Origin: Gammaproteobacteria bacterium | GTDB lineage: Bacteria > Pseudomonadota > Gammaproteobacteria > Chromatiales > Chromatiaceae | NCBI GenBank assembly: GCA_020445255.1 | Contig: JAGRGY010000036.1 | Coordinates: 9,075-53,627 of the forward strand | Length of the DNA: 44,553 bases | Direction: 5' to 3' | Notes under the pieces: generated by a model | The model's input: the letters and a program-made list of their open reading frames with translations, nothing else | What the model was told of the DNA's origin: nothing | Database searches by the model: none | Translations under genes and position numbers: made by a program | In this document: in pieces, positions 34,798 through 43,262 of the stretch | How positions within the stretch are numbered: the first letter of the stretch is position 1 | Layout: the number at the start of each line of letters is the position of its first letter

Positions 34798-35292
34798 TCA
34801 ACTGCAGGTCGAGAGACCATCGAACGCATTGGTAAACCCTTTGAGGCTGACCTCCAGGATCTTGTCACCCGTCTGTGGCCAGGTCGGCCAGAAACGCAGA
34901 ATCACGCGCGCGGTGGAGCCGCGCTTGAACGCGTCGATTATCGCGTTCACATCCTTTTCGAAAATCAGGTCGGTGGTCCCTTCGAGGCGGTCGGCAACGA
35001 ACAGTGCGCCGCCGTCTACGGAAACGCCCAGCGGGCCCAGGGTCGTGTCGAGATTGGACTCCGTCACCAGGCGCAGTCGGGTGGCGCTGAGTTCGAGACG
35101 AACGGGTGTGTCACCGTATCCGTCATCGAACGCTGGATAACGGGCGAGCAACAGGCACTGCCCGGCGCGGGGGTCCGAGCCGCCAGGTCGTTCCCAGACG
35201 GCGGAGGCGGGACCGGTGAACAGCCACGCCAGCAACAGCGCCAGGAAGAACCGGCGGTGGTACGGGCATGTTGTCGGACGGGGTTCGGTCAT
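34798..35292 (-). CDS. Exported protein of unknown function, first gene of sensor operon
   Basis: A 164-residue protein with a signal peptide (about 12-30, FFLALLLAWLFTGPASA) and a mature part rich in beta strands, with two cysteines (QCLLLA and the C-terminal STCS). No family was recognised. The start ATG 35292 (MTEPRP) is chosen to give a normal signal peptide. It is 34 bases before the heme sensor gene and is likely to act with it in the periplasm. Confidence 0.65.
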   Translation of the reverse strand: MTEPRPTTCPYHRRFFLALLLAWLFTGPASAVWERPGGSDPRAGQCLLLARYPAFDDGYGDTPVRLELSATRLRLVTESNLDTTLGPLGVSVDGGALFVADRLEGTTDLIFEKDVNAIIDAFKRGSTARVILRFWPTWPQTGDKILEVSLKGFTNAFDGLSTCS

Positions 35293-35363
35293 CGGAATTC
35301 GCCATTTGCTGCGCCGCACAATACACCCGCCGTCCATGCGACAGGGGTGGCGGGGACCGCGAC

Positions 35364-35369
35364 AGTATA
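35364..35369 (-). promoter_or_regulatory. Possible -10 of the sensor operon
   Basis: On the minus strand TATACT (5 of 6) lies about 70 bases before ATG 35292; the -35 region is weak (ATCTCA at 17 bases). Confidence 0.35.
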
Positions 35370-35490
35370 AAGGGCCTTCGCCGGATTGAGATGCGGCGTG
35401 GCGCCAGCGGGCTGCGTCGCCAACCCGGCCGCGGGGGTCTCGCGACTCCGTGCGAGCGGCCGCGTGGTGTTGGTGCCCGATCGACGCCGC

Positions 35491-36375
35491 TCAGGTCCCG
35501 TCGATACGGTCGTGGTAGCGGGCGCGGTACAGCAGGCGCTTCGAGGCCGGGTCCGGGGCGTCGTCGAAGCCGGTGCGGTCGTGCAGCACGTTGTTACTGA
35601 TCAGTCCCCAACCAGACTGCAGCGTGGCGCGGAAGATGTGTGGAGACCCACCCTTCAGCAGCGCCTCGAGCCAGGCGACTGCAGCGAGCAGGACGGGGTC
35701 CTGCTCCCACACCACGTTGCGCTTGCGCATGGTGTAGCGCATGTGCAGTGTGCCGGCTGCCGTGACCATGAACACCGGGCCGGTCCGGTCGGGCCGCAGT
35801 TCCTCGCCGTCGACGACGTTCCTCGGGATCATCATCGCGTCGGGCCGCATCAGAGCGCGTACGAACTCGGGATTGGTATCGCGCATCAACAGGTAGGCCA
35901 TCTCGTGGTCCATCAGCGCGTTTGCGCCGCCGCGCATGGCCGGGCGTACGCAATGCAGCAGCAGTGCGTGGTCCTGCCGGTCGAGGCGGTTGTAGTAGCC
36001 GTCGGTGTGCCAGTGGATCGGGCGGTCGGTGTAGGGAACGTACGGTGTGTGCAGGGCATCGTCCTGCACGGTCAGAGCGGTGACCGCGTCGGCCTCGGCG
36101 CCCCGGTTGTGGTCGAGGCGGTCCAGGCCGAACTGGCGGCCGCAGGCGCGCACGATGTCGGTCCCCTCGAGCGCACCGATCTGGCTGCGGTAGATGGCCA
36201 TGTTGGCGCGCCGGCAGCGGTCGAGCACTGCGCGGTGTTCGTCGGCCGACAGCCGGCGCGGATCCTCGATGTCGACGATCAACTCGTCCAGCGAACGCGG
36301 CGCCGTGGCGAGCTTGCGTTCGCGCCAGGCCTGGTAGGTGTGGTCGTCGTCGAGATCGAAGGGACTGGTCTGCAT
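35491..36375 (-). CDS. TauD/TfdA-like Fe(II)/2-oxoglutarate dioxygenase
   Basis: A 294-residue soluble protein. The iron site HxD is H123 and D125 in WHTDGYYN, with a distal His in NNVLHDRTGF and an Arg-rich C-terminal stretch for 2-oxoglutarate (KRLLYRARYHDR). The family hydroxylates taurine, aryloxyacids, carnitine precursors and others, so the substrate cannot be told. Such an oxygen-using enzyme at the end of a nos/nor-type operon is unexpected. ATG 36375 (MQTSPFDL) is chosen. 239 bases without a recognised gene separate it from the NorF-like gene. Confidence 0.75.
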   Translation of the reverse strand: MQTSPFDLDDDHTYQAWRERKLATAPRSLDELIVDIEDPRRLSADEHRAVLDRCRRANMAIYRSQIGALEGTDIVRACGRQFGLDRLDHNRGAEADAVTALTVQDDALHTPYVPYTDRPIHWHTDGYYNRLDRQDHALLLHCVRPAMRGGANALMDHEMAYLLMRDTNPEFVRALMRPDAMMIPRNVVDGEELRPDRTGPVFMVTAAGTLHMRYTMRKRNVVWEQDPVLLAAVAWLEALLKGGSPHIFRATLQSGWGLISNNVLHDRTGFDDAPDPASKRLLYRARYHDRIDGT

Positions 36376-36614
36376 GCTGGCCGGGGGCTGGTGGACGCCG
36401 GTGCCCAGGTATAACGTCAAACGCGGCTGTCGCCGATGATCGGCGTCAAGTCGTCGTCGATTCACATCGTCGGGAACCGACGGACCGGCCGTCGGGGTAC
36501 GACGAGGGATCAGCGTCGCCGATCCGGTAACCGATGCCAATGTCACGCCCACAGCAAATCGCCGGCGACGTCGTCGCGAACCGTCGCGCATCGACCGCAT
36601 CGCGGCGGTCACCG

Positions 36615-36923
36615 TCACAACCTGACCCATGCAGCAAATGTCCCACCGTACCGGTCGGTCAGCACGAGAAGTACCGGTGCGTAGGCAATGAAAACGAACA
36701 CCAGGCGTCGGATGAATACGTGGCAATGTTGTGCCTCCAGAAATGCGCGGGCCACCAGCCAGGCCTTTAGCCAGATGAGCGCGGCGACGATGGCCGTCAG
36801 CCCGGCCGCGCCGCGCAGGGCATCGCCCAGCAACGCACTCAGCAACGTCAGCGTGACCAGCGCCACCCAGGCCAGTACCAGCGGACGTAGGCGCGTGTTT
36901 GGTGCGTCGGTTGTCCTGTCCAT
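36615..36923 (-). CDS. NorF-like / cytochrome oxidase subunit IV-like membrane protein
   Basis: A 102-residue membrane protein with three hydrophobic segments (about 14-32, 38-57 and 70-86), typical of the small cytochrome c oxidase subunit IV / NorF proteins. It directly follows the subunit-III-like gene, the pairing known from norEF in denitrifiers. NorEF improve nitric oxide reductase performance or assembly by an unknown mechanism. No norCB is in this window. Confidence 0.75.
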   Translation of the reverse strand: MDRTTDAPNTRLRPLVLAWVALVTLTLLSALLGDALRGAAGLTAIVAALIWLKAWLVARAFLEAQHCHVFIRRLVFVFIAYAPVLLVLTDRYGGTFAAWVRL

Positions 36924-36926
36924 GCG

Positions 36927-37550
36927 TCAGCCCAGCACGTAGAAGAACGGGAAGATCACGAGCCAGATGATGTCGGTTGCGTGCCAGTAGCTCGCCAGGG
37001 CCTCGAGACCGCCGTGGTCGTGTGCGGTGTAGGCGCCGGTGAGATGCCGCACCAGCACCCATAGCATGCCCAGGATGCCCCAGCCGGCGTGCACCATGTG
37101 GTTGAGTGTCAGGTAGTAGTATGCACCGACGAACACCCCCGCCTGCGCGTCGACGCCATGGGCGAGGTTCCAGCGGATTTCGAGATACTTGGTGAGCGGG
37201 TAGCCGCAGGCGAGCACCAGCGCGGCGACCAACCAGAAAAGCGACATGCGGCGCTCATCCCTGCGCATGCATATCACCGATGCCGCTGCGCTGAAGCTGC
37301 TGCTGACCATCAGCAGCGTGATCAGCGTGCCGGCCACACGCGAAAGGCGTTCGGCGCCGTCATGGAACGCATCCGGGAAGTGTGCGCGGGCAACGAAGTA
37401 GACAAGAAACAACACGCCGAACTCGACAAAGATGCAGGTAATGCCGACCCAGATGCCCCGGTTGCCGGGAATCCATGCGGACGACCCGGCGTCAGGCGTT
37501 GCCGCCGCAGCGCCGGCGCAATCGTGGTTGCCGTTGAATGGTTCAGTCAT
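36927..37550 (-). CDS. norE: NorE-like cytochrome c oxidase subunit III family protein
   Basis: A 207-residue membrane protein with five hydrophobic segments and the subunit III signature pattern YYYLTLNHMVHAGWGILGM and YWHATDIIWLVIFPFFY. With only five helices and no oxidase catalytic genes nearby it fits the NorE group. ATG 37550 is the start; it overlaps the end of the ChaN-like gene by 8 bases, and the NorF-like gene follows after 3 bases. Confidence 0.8.
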   Translation of the reverse strand: MTEPFNGNHDCAGAAAATPDAGSSAWIPGNRGIWVGITCIFVEFGVLFLVYFVARAHFPDAFHDGAERLSRVAGTLITLLMVSSSFSAAASVICMRRDERRMSLFWLVAALVLACGYPLTKYLEIRWNLAHGVDAQAGVFVGAYYYLTLNHMVHAGWGILGMLWVLVRHLTGAYTAHDHGGLEALASYWHATDIIWLVIFPFFYVLG

Positions 37551-38628
37551 GATCCGGCTTCGCGCGAGCATCCGCAGCGTGACCGGCCGCCGTTGCCGGC
37601 GTTGCCGTCCGTGCTGCGCCGTTGCCGTAGAGACGACGCAGGCGGTCGCACGGGTCCTCGTCGTCGGCGCGCGGCGTGAACCAGACATAGTCGAACGGCG
37701 GACGTTCGCGTTCGAACCACTGACCGTAGTCGGCGGGGTGGATCAACTCGTCGCGCACCGACGCGAACAGCACGCTGACCAACTCGCTGCGTGCGCGCAC
37801 GTCGTCGAGCAGGTAGGGCACGCCGCGGTCGCCACGCGCATGGCCGTAGCCGGCCAGCAACAACACACCACCGCCGATGTCGGCCTCCACCAGGCGTTGC
37901 GCCATGGTGGCGTCGCGGGCGCGTTGGGCGAGGGTGAGACCCTCGAGGTTGTTCGAGAACAGCATGCCGCAATGTGCGCGAACCAGGTCGCGCTGCAGCG
38001 TCGCCGTTCTGCCCGTATCGAGCGGACGGTCGAGTGCGAAGCGTTCGATCAGGTACGGCGGCAGAGCCGCGATGCCGTCACGGATTACGGCGGCCGCCTC
38101 GCGCCGCGACATGTCCATCGCACGCAGCGGCAGACCCGACGCAATCGCGAAATGCACCAGCGGACGGTACTGCTCCCAAAGCGCGCGTTGCCGGCGTCCG
38201 TTCCAGCCGAGCACGTCCACCAGCTGGTCGTCGTCAGGGTCTGCCAACGCGGCGATCCGGTCGAGCAGCGGCTGCTCGTGGGAATCGAAGACCTCCATGC
38301 CGACCGCGACTCGGCGGCCGTTGCCGAACATGGCACGCAGCAGGCGTAGCTGCAGCCGGTGATGATCGGGGTTGTTGTGCGACTCGCCGGTGACGACGAA
38401 GCGCACGTCGACCACCCGATCGAACAGCGTCGCCTGGTCTATGAATCGGCCCGCGGCGGTGTCCCAGATCCTCCCGGTCAGCGGGTGATCCCGTCCGAGC
38501 GGGGCCTGCCAGGACGGCGCGGTGTCGGCGGCGGCCGCCACCCCGAATAGACAGGCCACCACTGGCAGCCAGCGCCGCCATGCAGCAGGGGGATGCGGGT
38601 CGGTGCTGCGGAACGCGCCGGCGAGCAA
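37543..38628 (-). CDS. ChaN-like (DUF399) heme-binding lipoprotein-family protein
   Basis: A 361-residue exported protein. After a signal segment (about 16-34) comes the ChaN/Tiki-fold pattern VVTGESHNNPDHHRLQ, RVAVGMEVFDSHEQPLLD, and near the C-terminus LLLAGYGHARGDRGVPYLL. ChaN proteins bind heme and have a fold shared with metal-dependent hydrolases. The only usable start is TTG 38628, because an in-frame stop lies two codons upstream. No lipobox Cys is clear. Its place between an unknown gene and norE suggests a role in heme handling for the respiratory enzymes. Confidence 0.75.
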   Translation of the reverse strand: MLAGAFRSTDPHPPAAWRRWLPVVACLFGVAAAADTAPSWQAPLGRDHPLTGRIWDTAAGRFIDQATLFDRVVDVRFVVTGESHNNPDHHRLQLRLLRAMFGNGRRVAVGMEVFDSHEQPLLDRIAALADPDDDQLVDVLGWNGRRQRALWEQYRPLVHFAIASGLPLRAMDMSRREAAAVIRDGIAALPPYLIERFALDRPLDTGRTATLQRDLVRAHCGMLFSNNLEGLTLAQRARDATMAQRLVEADIGGGVLLLAGYGHARGDRGVPYLLDDVRARSELVSVLFASVRDELIHPADYGQWFERERPPFDYVWFTPRADDEDPCDRLRRLYGNGAARTATPATAAGHAADARAKPDHD

Positions 38629-38631
38629 CGT

Positions 38632-39129
38632 TCAGTCGCGGTTCACGCCCAGGCGGAATCGCGCCCGGTACTCGGCGTCGGCCGTGTCGGCGACCACGAT
38701 CGCCTGCCACGTCATGTGCCGGCGAATGCACACCGGCAGCGTCACGTCACCGGCGAACGATCCATCGCCGACGTCGGTCAGCTCGCGCCGGACCAGCCCC
38801 ATGTCCATGCCGCTACCGCTGAACTCGATCGCCACGTGCGTGGTCGACATGCCGCCGGTTTCTATCAGCAGGGGCAAAGCGGTGTCCGCCAAGGGCCCGG
38901 CTGTGCGCTGCGCGAGGCGGATGTAACGGGTGTCGTCGAACGTCGCGGTGCATGCACCGCTGCCGACATCGCAGTCCGGCGCCGGACTGGCCAGATACTG
39001 TCGATGCGGAAACAATAATGGCCAGGCCGCCGACACGAGGTAGGCGATGGCGCCCAGCAGCAGCGCGACGGCCAATGCCGGCGGTCGCGGCGATCGGCCC
39101 GGCAGCGCCGCGGGCAGTGAATCGTTCAT
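38632..39129 (-). CDS. Membrane-anchored periplasmic protein of unknown function
   Basis: A 165-residue protein with one N-terminal membrane helix (about 17-38) and a beta-rich periplasmic part. It holds CDVGSGACTA (two cysteines five apart), SGSGMDMGLVRREL and LPVCIRRHMTWQAIVVAD. Met-x-Met and Cys/His residues could bind copper, and the general layout recalls FixH-type assembly proteins, but no family was identified. It overlaps the nosY stop region by 4 bases (ATGA) and is therefore part of the nos operon. Confidence 0.65.
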   Translation of the reverse strand: MNDSLPAALPGRSPRPPALAVALLLGAIAYLVSAAWPLLFPHRQYLASPAPDCDVGSGACTATFDDTRYIRLAQRTAGPLADTALPLLIETGGMSTTHVAIEFSGSGMDMGLVRRELTDVGDGSFAGDVTLPVCIRRHMTWQAIVVADTADAEYRARFRLGVNRD

Positions 39130-39953
39130 ATCAGGTCACCACGACGGAAGAGTCGGTAGCCGATCCAGGCCGCCAGTGTGCCGACGACGCACGGGTACAC
39201 CAGCGCGAAGGCCATGTAGCCGATGGTGCCAAAGTGATCGAGGATCACGTAAGCCGCTGGACCGAGAATCACGAGCTGCGGGTCGAACAGCATCATCGTG
39301 CCGGTGCGGAACACCTGCATCGGATTGATCAGTGCCAGCGCAACCGCGGCCTCCGGCGGCACGTGTTGCTGAATCATGATGCCGAGCAGGATCAGGTCGA
39401 GGAACAGCAGCAGCGTCAGCCAGATCACGAACGCCGCACCCTGTGCGACATCGACCGAGCGCGCGATCGACGACACCAGGATGCCGATGCCGAGAAAGCA
39501 CCACGACAGCGAGAGCAGCAGGCCGGTGTAATAGGTGAACAGCCGCCACGGGATATCGGAACCTTTTGCCGCGCCCCACGCGACCGCGAGCAGCATCGCC
39601 AGGAATACCGGCGTGAACACCATCAGGAAGCGCCCGGCGAGCTTCCCCCAGTACCAGGCCGACAACGGCACCGGTAAGGCGAGCAGGTATTCGAACACGC
39701 CGGCCTCGCGATCACCGGCGATCGAACGCACCGTGGTGATCAGCACGAAGATCGGCAGGATAGCCATGCTCAGCTGGATGTAGGTCAGCATCAGCCGCGA
39801 AAGCCCGGTGAAACCCATCACGCGCGACTCGGTCAGGCCGAGCGTGAACAGCAGCACCACGATGCCGCCGAATACCACGGTGTAGACCGTGAACCAGCGC
39901 GCGCGCAGCGATTCGAGGATGTCGGTCCATGCGGTGAGCCAGAGGAACTGCAT
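39126..39953 (-). CDS. nosY: NosY, ABC transporter permease of NosZ maturation
   Basis: A 275-residue membrane protein with six predicted helices, the usual NosY size. It forms with NosF an ABC exporter that, together with NosD, supplies sulfur for the tetranuclear CuZ centre of nitrous oxide reductase. Seen are RSIAGDREAGVFEYLLALPVP near residue 80, typical of ABC-2 permeases, and the final YRLFRRGDLI. ATG 39953 (MQFLWLTAW) is chosen; it is 5 bases after the nosL stop. Confidence 0.9.
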   Translation of the reverse strand: MQFLWLTAWTDILESLRARWFTVYTVVFGGIVVLLFTLGLTESRVMGFTGLSRLMLTYIQLSMAILPIFVLITTVRSIAGDREAGVFEYLLALPVPLSAWYWGKLAGRFLMVFTPVFLAMLLAVAWGAAKGSDIPWRLFTYYTGLLLSLSWCFLGIGILVSSIARSVDVAQGAAFVIWLTLLLFLDLILLGIMIQQHVPPEAAVALALINPMQVFRTGTMMLFDPQLVILGPAAYVILDHFGTIGYMAFALVYPCVVGTLAAWIGYRLFRRGDLI

Positions 39954-39958
39954 CGCGG

Positions 39959-40477
39959 TCACTCCGATCCGGCTGGCGGGTGCGCGCCGCCGCCATGCAC
40001 GTTGTGGGTCTGCTCGACCTGGTTGATGTGCACGCGTGCCTGGGTGAAATCGAGCGTGTCGGGGCCGGCCTCGATCTGCGCGCCGAGGCCGTACTGCATC
40101 GGCGTGTGCTGACCGACGACATAGTGGGCGCTGCGCGCATCGATCCACAGCCCGCTGCGGTGGTCGTTGACCCAGATCTCGACGTCGGGCGAGTCCTTCC
40201 ACGCCTGCTGGTCCAGCCACAGCATGGCGCAGCCGAGGTCGTCGAACTTCTTCACCTCGCTGTGCGTGGCGCCGGCCGGCGTGTAACGCACCTCCGCGGC
40301 GTGCATGCGATCGCTGAGCACCATGTTGCAGCGCGCGCAGGCGTCACGGTCCCATTTGACCGCGACCGGCCCGGTGCCCGGGTCGCCGGAACAGCCTGTC
40401 AGCACCAGCACCATGCCGAGCAGAACGGCCCGCCGTCGTGCGCGCGACCGGATCCGGGTCGTGAGCGGCTCAGCCAT
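39959..40477 (-). CDS. nosL: NosL, copper-delivering lipoprotein
   Basis: A 172-residue lipoprotein with lipobox VLTGC at C29 and the NosL copper motif CARCNMVLSD (C47, C50, M52), followed by KKFDDLGCAMLWL and DARSAHYVVG. NosL binds Cu(I) and hands it to NosD/NosZ. The C-terminus is His-rich (HNVHGGGAH), which may add metal sites. It overlaps the nosF stop by 8 bases. Confidence 0.92.
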   Translation of the reverse strand: MAEPLTTRIRSRARRRAVLLGMVLVLTGCSGDPGTGPVAVKWDRDACARCNMVLSDRMHAAEVRYTPAGATHSEVKKFDDLGCAMLWLDQQAWKDSPDVEIWVNDHRSGLWIDARSAHYVVGQHTPMQYGLGAQIEAGPDTLDFTQARVHINQVEQTHNVHGGGAHPPAGSE

Positions 40478-41360
40478 TGGCGCGCTCGCGTGGTTGCGAG
40501 GTGGTTTCCGGTGCCTCGCGCAGTTCGAGTGACGCGATCAGTGCCGCGTAGCGCGACAGCATGCCGAGGAAGCGCAGCCGGTCTGCGCCGGCGACGCTGC
40601 CGCGCCAGTGCAGACCTTGGTCGACGTCGCTGAATCCCCAGGCGCCGACTGCCTTCGCGAAGGCGCCTTCGGGCCGGGTCAGGCGCACCTCGCAGTGCAG
40701 TCGGCTGGTAAGGTCGACGCTGTCCGCGACGCGGTCGTCGAGCACGACCTTGCCCTGATCGAGTTCGATCACGCGGTTGACCAGCGCCGCCACCTCGTCG
40801 AGACGGTGGCTCGATATCAGCATCACCGCGTCGCGCTGACGCTCGGCGAGCAGCTCGAAGAAGGTGCCGCGCGCCTCCGGGTCGAGGTTGGCGGCCGGTT
40901 CGTCGAGTATCAGCACGTCCGCGTCCCGGCCGAGCGCGGCGGCGATCAGCAGCTTCTGCTTCTGTCCGCCGGACAGGCGGACGAACGCCTGGTGGCGAAA
41001 ACGTTCCGCCTCGAAACCCAGCCGCGCGGCGACGTCGACGATGCGCTGCGCCGGCGTGTGGCACACCGAGGCGACGTAGTTGACGAGCTGGCCGACCGGC
41101 ATCTTCAGCGGCGGCGGCAGCTGCGGCACGAAGCCGACGTGGCGCAGTACCTCGGTGCGAAACTGGCGCGGGTCGCGCCCGACCAGTCGGATCTCGCCGT
41201 CGCAGCGGTACTCGCCGAGCAGGCAGCGGATCAGCGTCGTCTTGCCGGCGCCGTTGGAACCGATCAGCGCCACGCGCTGGCCGCGGCCGATGTCGAGATC
41301 GAGCCCGAGCAGGATGTCGCGCCGGCCAAGGCGTTTGCGCAGTCGTCGGATCTCGATCAT
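40470..41360 (-). CDS. nosF: NosF, ABC transporter ATPase of NosZ maturation
   Basis: A cytoplasmic ATPase of 296 residues with Walker A GSNGAGKT (34-41), signature LSGGQKQKL and Walker B VLILDEPAANLD. It powers NosY in the sulfur export step of CuZ assembly. The C-terminal 80 residues form the small extra domain usual for NosF. It stands between nosH and nosL, all within a few bases. Confidence 0.92.
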   Translation of the reverse strand: MIEIRRLRKRLGRRDILLGLDLDIGRGQRVALIGSNGAGKTTLIRCLLGEYRCDGEIRLVGRDPRQFRTEVLRHVGFVPQLPPPLKMPVGQLVNYVASVCHTPAQRIVDVAARLGFEAERFRHQAFVRLSGGQKQKLLIAAALGRDADVLILDEPAANLDPEARGTFFELLAERQRDAVMLISSHRLDEVAALVNRVIELDQGKVVLDDRVADSVDLTSRLHCEVRLTRPEGAFAKAVGAWGFSDVDQGLHWRGSVAGADRLRFLGMLSRYAALIASLELREAPETTSQPRERANG

Positions 41361-41367
41361 CGCGGCG

Positions 41368-42348
41368 TCAGTTCGTTTTCTTCGCCCAGCCGAACTGGTA
41401 GTTCAGCGAATCGGTCGGGCAGATGTCGACACAGGCCCCGCAGCGCGTGCAGTCGGCACCGATCGGCGTATCGATGTCGCAGGCCTTGCCCCGGATCGTC
41501 ACGTTGAGCACGTGCGGCACCTCGCACACCTTGCGGCAGTCACCCTCGTGGTGGCAGTTGACCATGTTGTACTTGAGCCGCACCGGCGACGTCGAACCGA
41601 GCAGGCCGTAGGTGAGTCCGATAGGGCACACGTAGCGGCACCAGGCACGCTTTGACACCAGCACCTCGAACGCGAGCAGTGCGGCCACCCACAGCAGCGC
41701 CAGGCCGGGACCGTAGATCAGCGCGCGGCTCAGGATGCCGGTCGGTGAGATGAACTCGAACACGGTGTAGCCGGTGGCCAGCGCGAGCAGGGCGAAGATC
41801 ACGTAGAAAACCGTGCGCACACCGCGGTGAAACGTGACCGGGCGGATCCATTTCTTCGCCGCCAGTCTGTCGTGCAGCTTCTCGCCGAACTCGGCCAGCA
41901 GGTGATAGGGGCAGACCCAGGAACAGAAGGTGCGACCACCCAGCAGCCACCACAGCAGCGCCACGGTGACCGTGCCGATGACCAGGTTCAGCACCACGTG
42001 CTTGTAGGCCAGCATGACCTGCAGCGCCGAGTTGACGTCGGCGAAATGGAAGCCGATCACGCGCGACGCGGTCAGCGCACCTTCGACCAACTGCACGTCG
42101 AAGTAGTACGACAACACGAACAGCAGGTTGACGGCGATCAGCGTCGCCCAGCGCCGGTTGCGCCACTTGTGCCGGTCGCTGCGTTGCGCGCGCTCTTCGT
42201 CGACCTGCTGGTGGTAGGCCTTGGTGAAGGTGCCCTTCTTGGCCTGGTAGGCGTCGCGCAGCGCCTCGGGCACATCGCCCGGCGCGGGCTTGTGCGGCGT
42301 GCGGCCGACCAGTTGCGACAGCGATTCGAGCAGGCAGTGCTTTGGCAT
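41368..42348 (-). CDS. nosH: NosH, NapH-like membrane iron-sulfur protein
   Basis: A 326-residue membrane protein with four to five helices, two cytoplasmic CxxxCP motifs (RTFCSWVCPYHLL and RAWCRYVCPIGLT) and a C-terminal ferredoxin region (HHEGDCRKVCEVPHV, CTRCGACVDICPTDS). NapH-type proteins oxidise quinol and pass electrons to NapG-type partners. In nos clusters with nosG and nosH they are thought to feed NosZ or keep it active in place of NosR. It follows nosG after 4 bases. Confidence 0.88.
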   Translation of the reverse strand: MPKHCLLESLSQLVGRTPHKPAPGDVPEALRDAYQAKKGTFTKAYHQQVDEERAQRSDRHKWRNRRWATLIAVNLLFVLSYYFDVQLVEGALTASRVIGFHFADVNSALQVMLAYKHVVLNLVIGTVTVALLWWLLGGRTFCSWVCPYHLLAEFGEKLHDRLAAKKWIRPVTFHRGVRTVFYVIFALLALATGYTVFEFISPTGILSRALIYGPGLALLWVAALLAFEVLVSKRAWCRYVCPIGLTYGLLGSTSPVRLKYNMVNCHHEGDCRKVCEVPHVLNVTIRGKACDIDTPIGADCTRCGACVDICPTDSLNYQFGWAKKTN

Positions 42349-42352
42349 GGGT

Positions 42353-43201
42353 TCAGCCCCCCACCGCGTCGGCGGTCTTGTCGATGTCGACGACGATCGC
42401 CGTGGACTCGACCGGACAGATCATTTCGCACACACCACAGCCGACGCAGCCGTCCATGACCGTTGGCCGCATGGCCCCGGTGGTACCGCCGTCGACTGGT
42501 TGCAGTGCAATCGCATGACGCGGCGGGCACTGGTTCGGGTCGCCCGACGGCGGCGTGCCGGCCTCGCACTGGGCGATGCGGATCTCGATCGGGCAGCGGC
42601 GCACGCACAGGTCGCACAGCTCGACGTCGAACGGGTGATCGGCGAGCGGGATCGGGTTCCAGCGGTCGATCTCCTCGAAGCGCAGCTTGCCCGGAAAGCC
42701 GGCGCCGCGGGCCTGGCCCTGAAAACCCTTGCCCTGCATCGCCAGGCACGCGTCGGGCCGGGCGAGGCGCGCAAGGCCCATGCGCGCCTGGGCGGGATAG
42801 TTGATCGAGTGGGTCAGGGCGCCGGTCGGACAGGCGAGCACGCACTGCAGTCCGTCGCACGAGAAATCGCACGGCTGGGCGCGCGCTTCGATGTAGGGAA
42901 CGCCGATGCCGTAACCGTCGGCGAGGTCGGCCAGCTTGATCGCCTCGACCGGGCACACCTGCACGCACTGGCCGCACTTGATGCAGGCCGACAGGAACTG
43001 GCGCTCGTCGAGAGCGCCGTCCTTGAGCGCGCCGGGCGGCCGCAGCCGTTGGGTGCCGCCGTGGGTCAGCGGTGCATAGCCGGCCAGCGCGAGCACCAGC
43101 GTGCCGCCGGCGAACGCCGCGGTACGCAGGAACTCGCGCCGGTTCTGTTCGCGCCGGACGGGTGTCCTGGCCTTCTTGCCGATGTTGTCGTCGGTACTCA
43201 T
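42353..43201 (-). CDS. nosG: NosG, NapG-like Tat-exported ferredoxin
   Basis: A 282-residue periplasmic iron-sulfur protein with a twin-arginine signal NRREFLRTAAFAGG and four cysteine groups: CIKCGQCVQVCPVEA, CDFSCDGLQCVLACPTGA, CDLCVRRCPIE and CVGCGVCEMICPVES. It is the electron-transfer partner of the NapH-like protein encoded next. ATG 43201 (MSTDDNIGKK) gives a normal Tat signal; longer versions run into the intergenic space after nosD. nosD ends 61 bases upstream. Confidence 0.9.
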   Translation of the reverse strand: MSTDDNIGKKARTPVRREQNRREFLRTAAFAGGTLVLALAGYAPLTHGGTQRLRPPGALKDGALDERQFLSACIKCGQCVQVCPVEAIKLADLADGYGIGVPYIEARAQPCDFSCDGLQCVLACPTGALTHSINYPAQARMGLARLARPDACLAMQGKGFQGQARGAGFPGKLRFEEIDRWNPIPLADHPFDVELCDLCVRRCPIEIRIAQCEAGTPPSGDPNQCPPRHAIALQPVDGGTTGAMRPTVMDGCVGCGVCEMICPVESTAIVVDIDKTADAVGG

Positions 43202-43262
43202 GCGCGTGTACCTCGTTGTCCGAAACCCATTGTTGCCGTATCGGTCACCGCTTCCAGCGCCA

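Noticed and set aside
36376..36614. Small genes in the gap between the NorF-like and TauD-like genes.
   Set aside because: Frames present are short, Arg-rich and lack ribosome sites; nothing recognisable.
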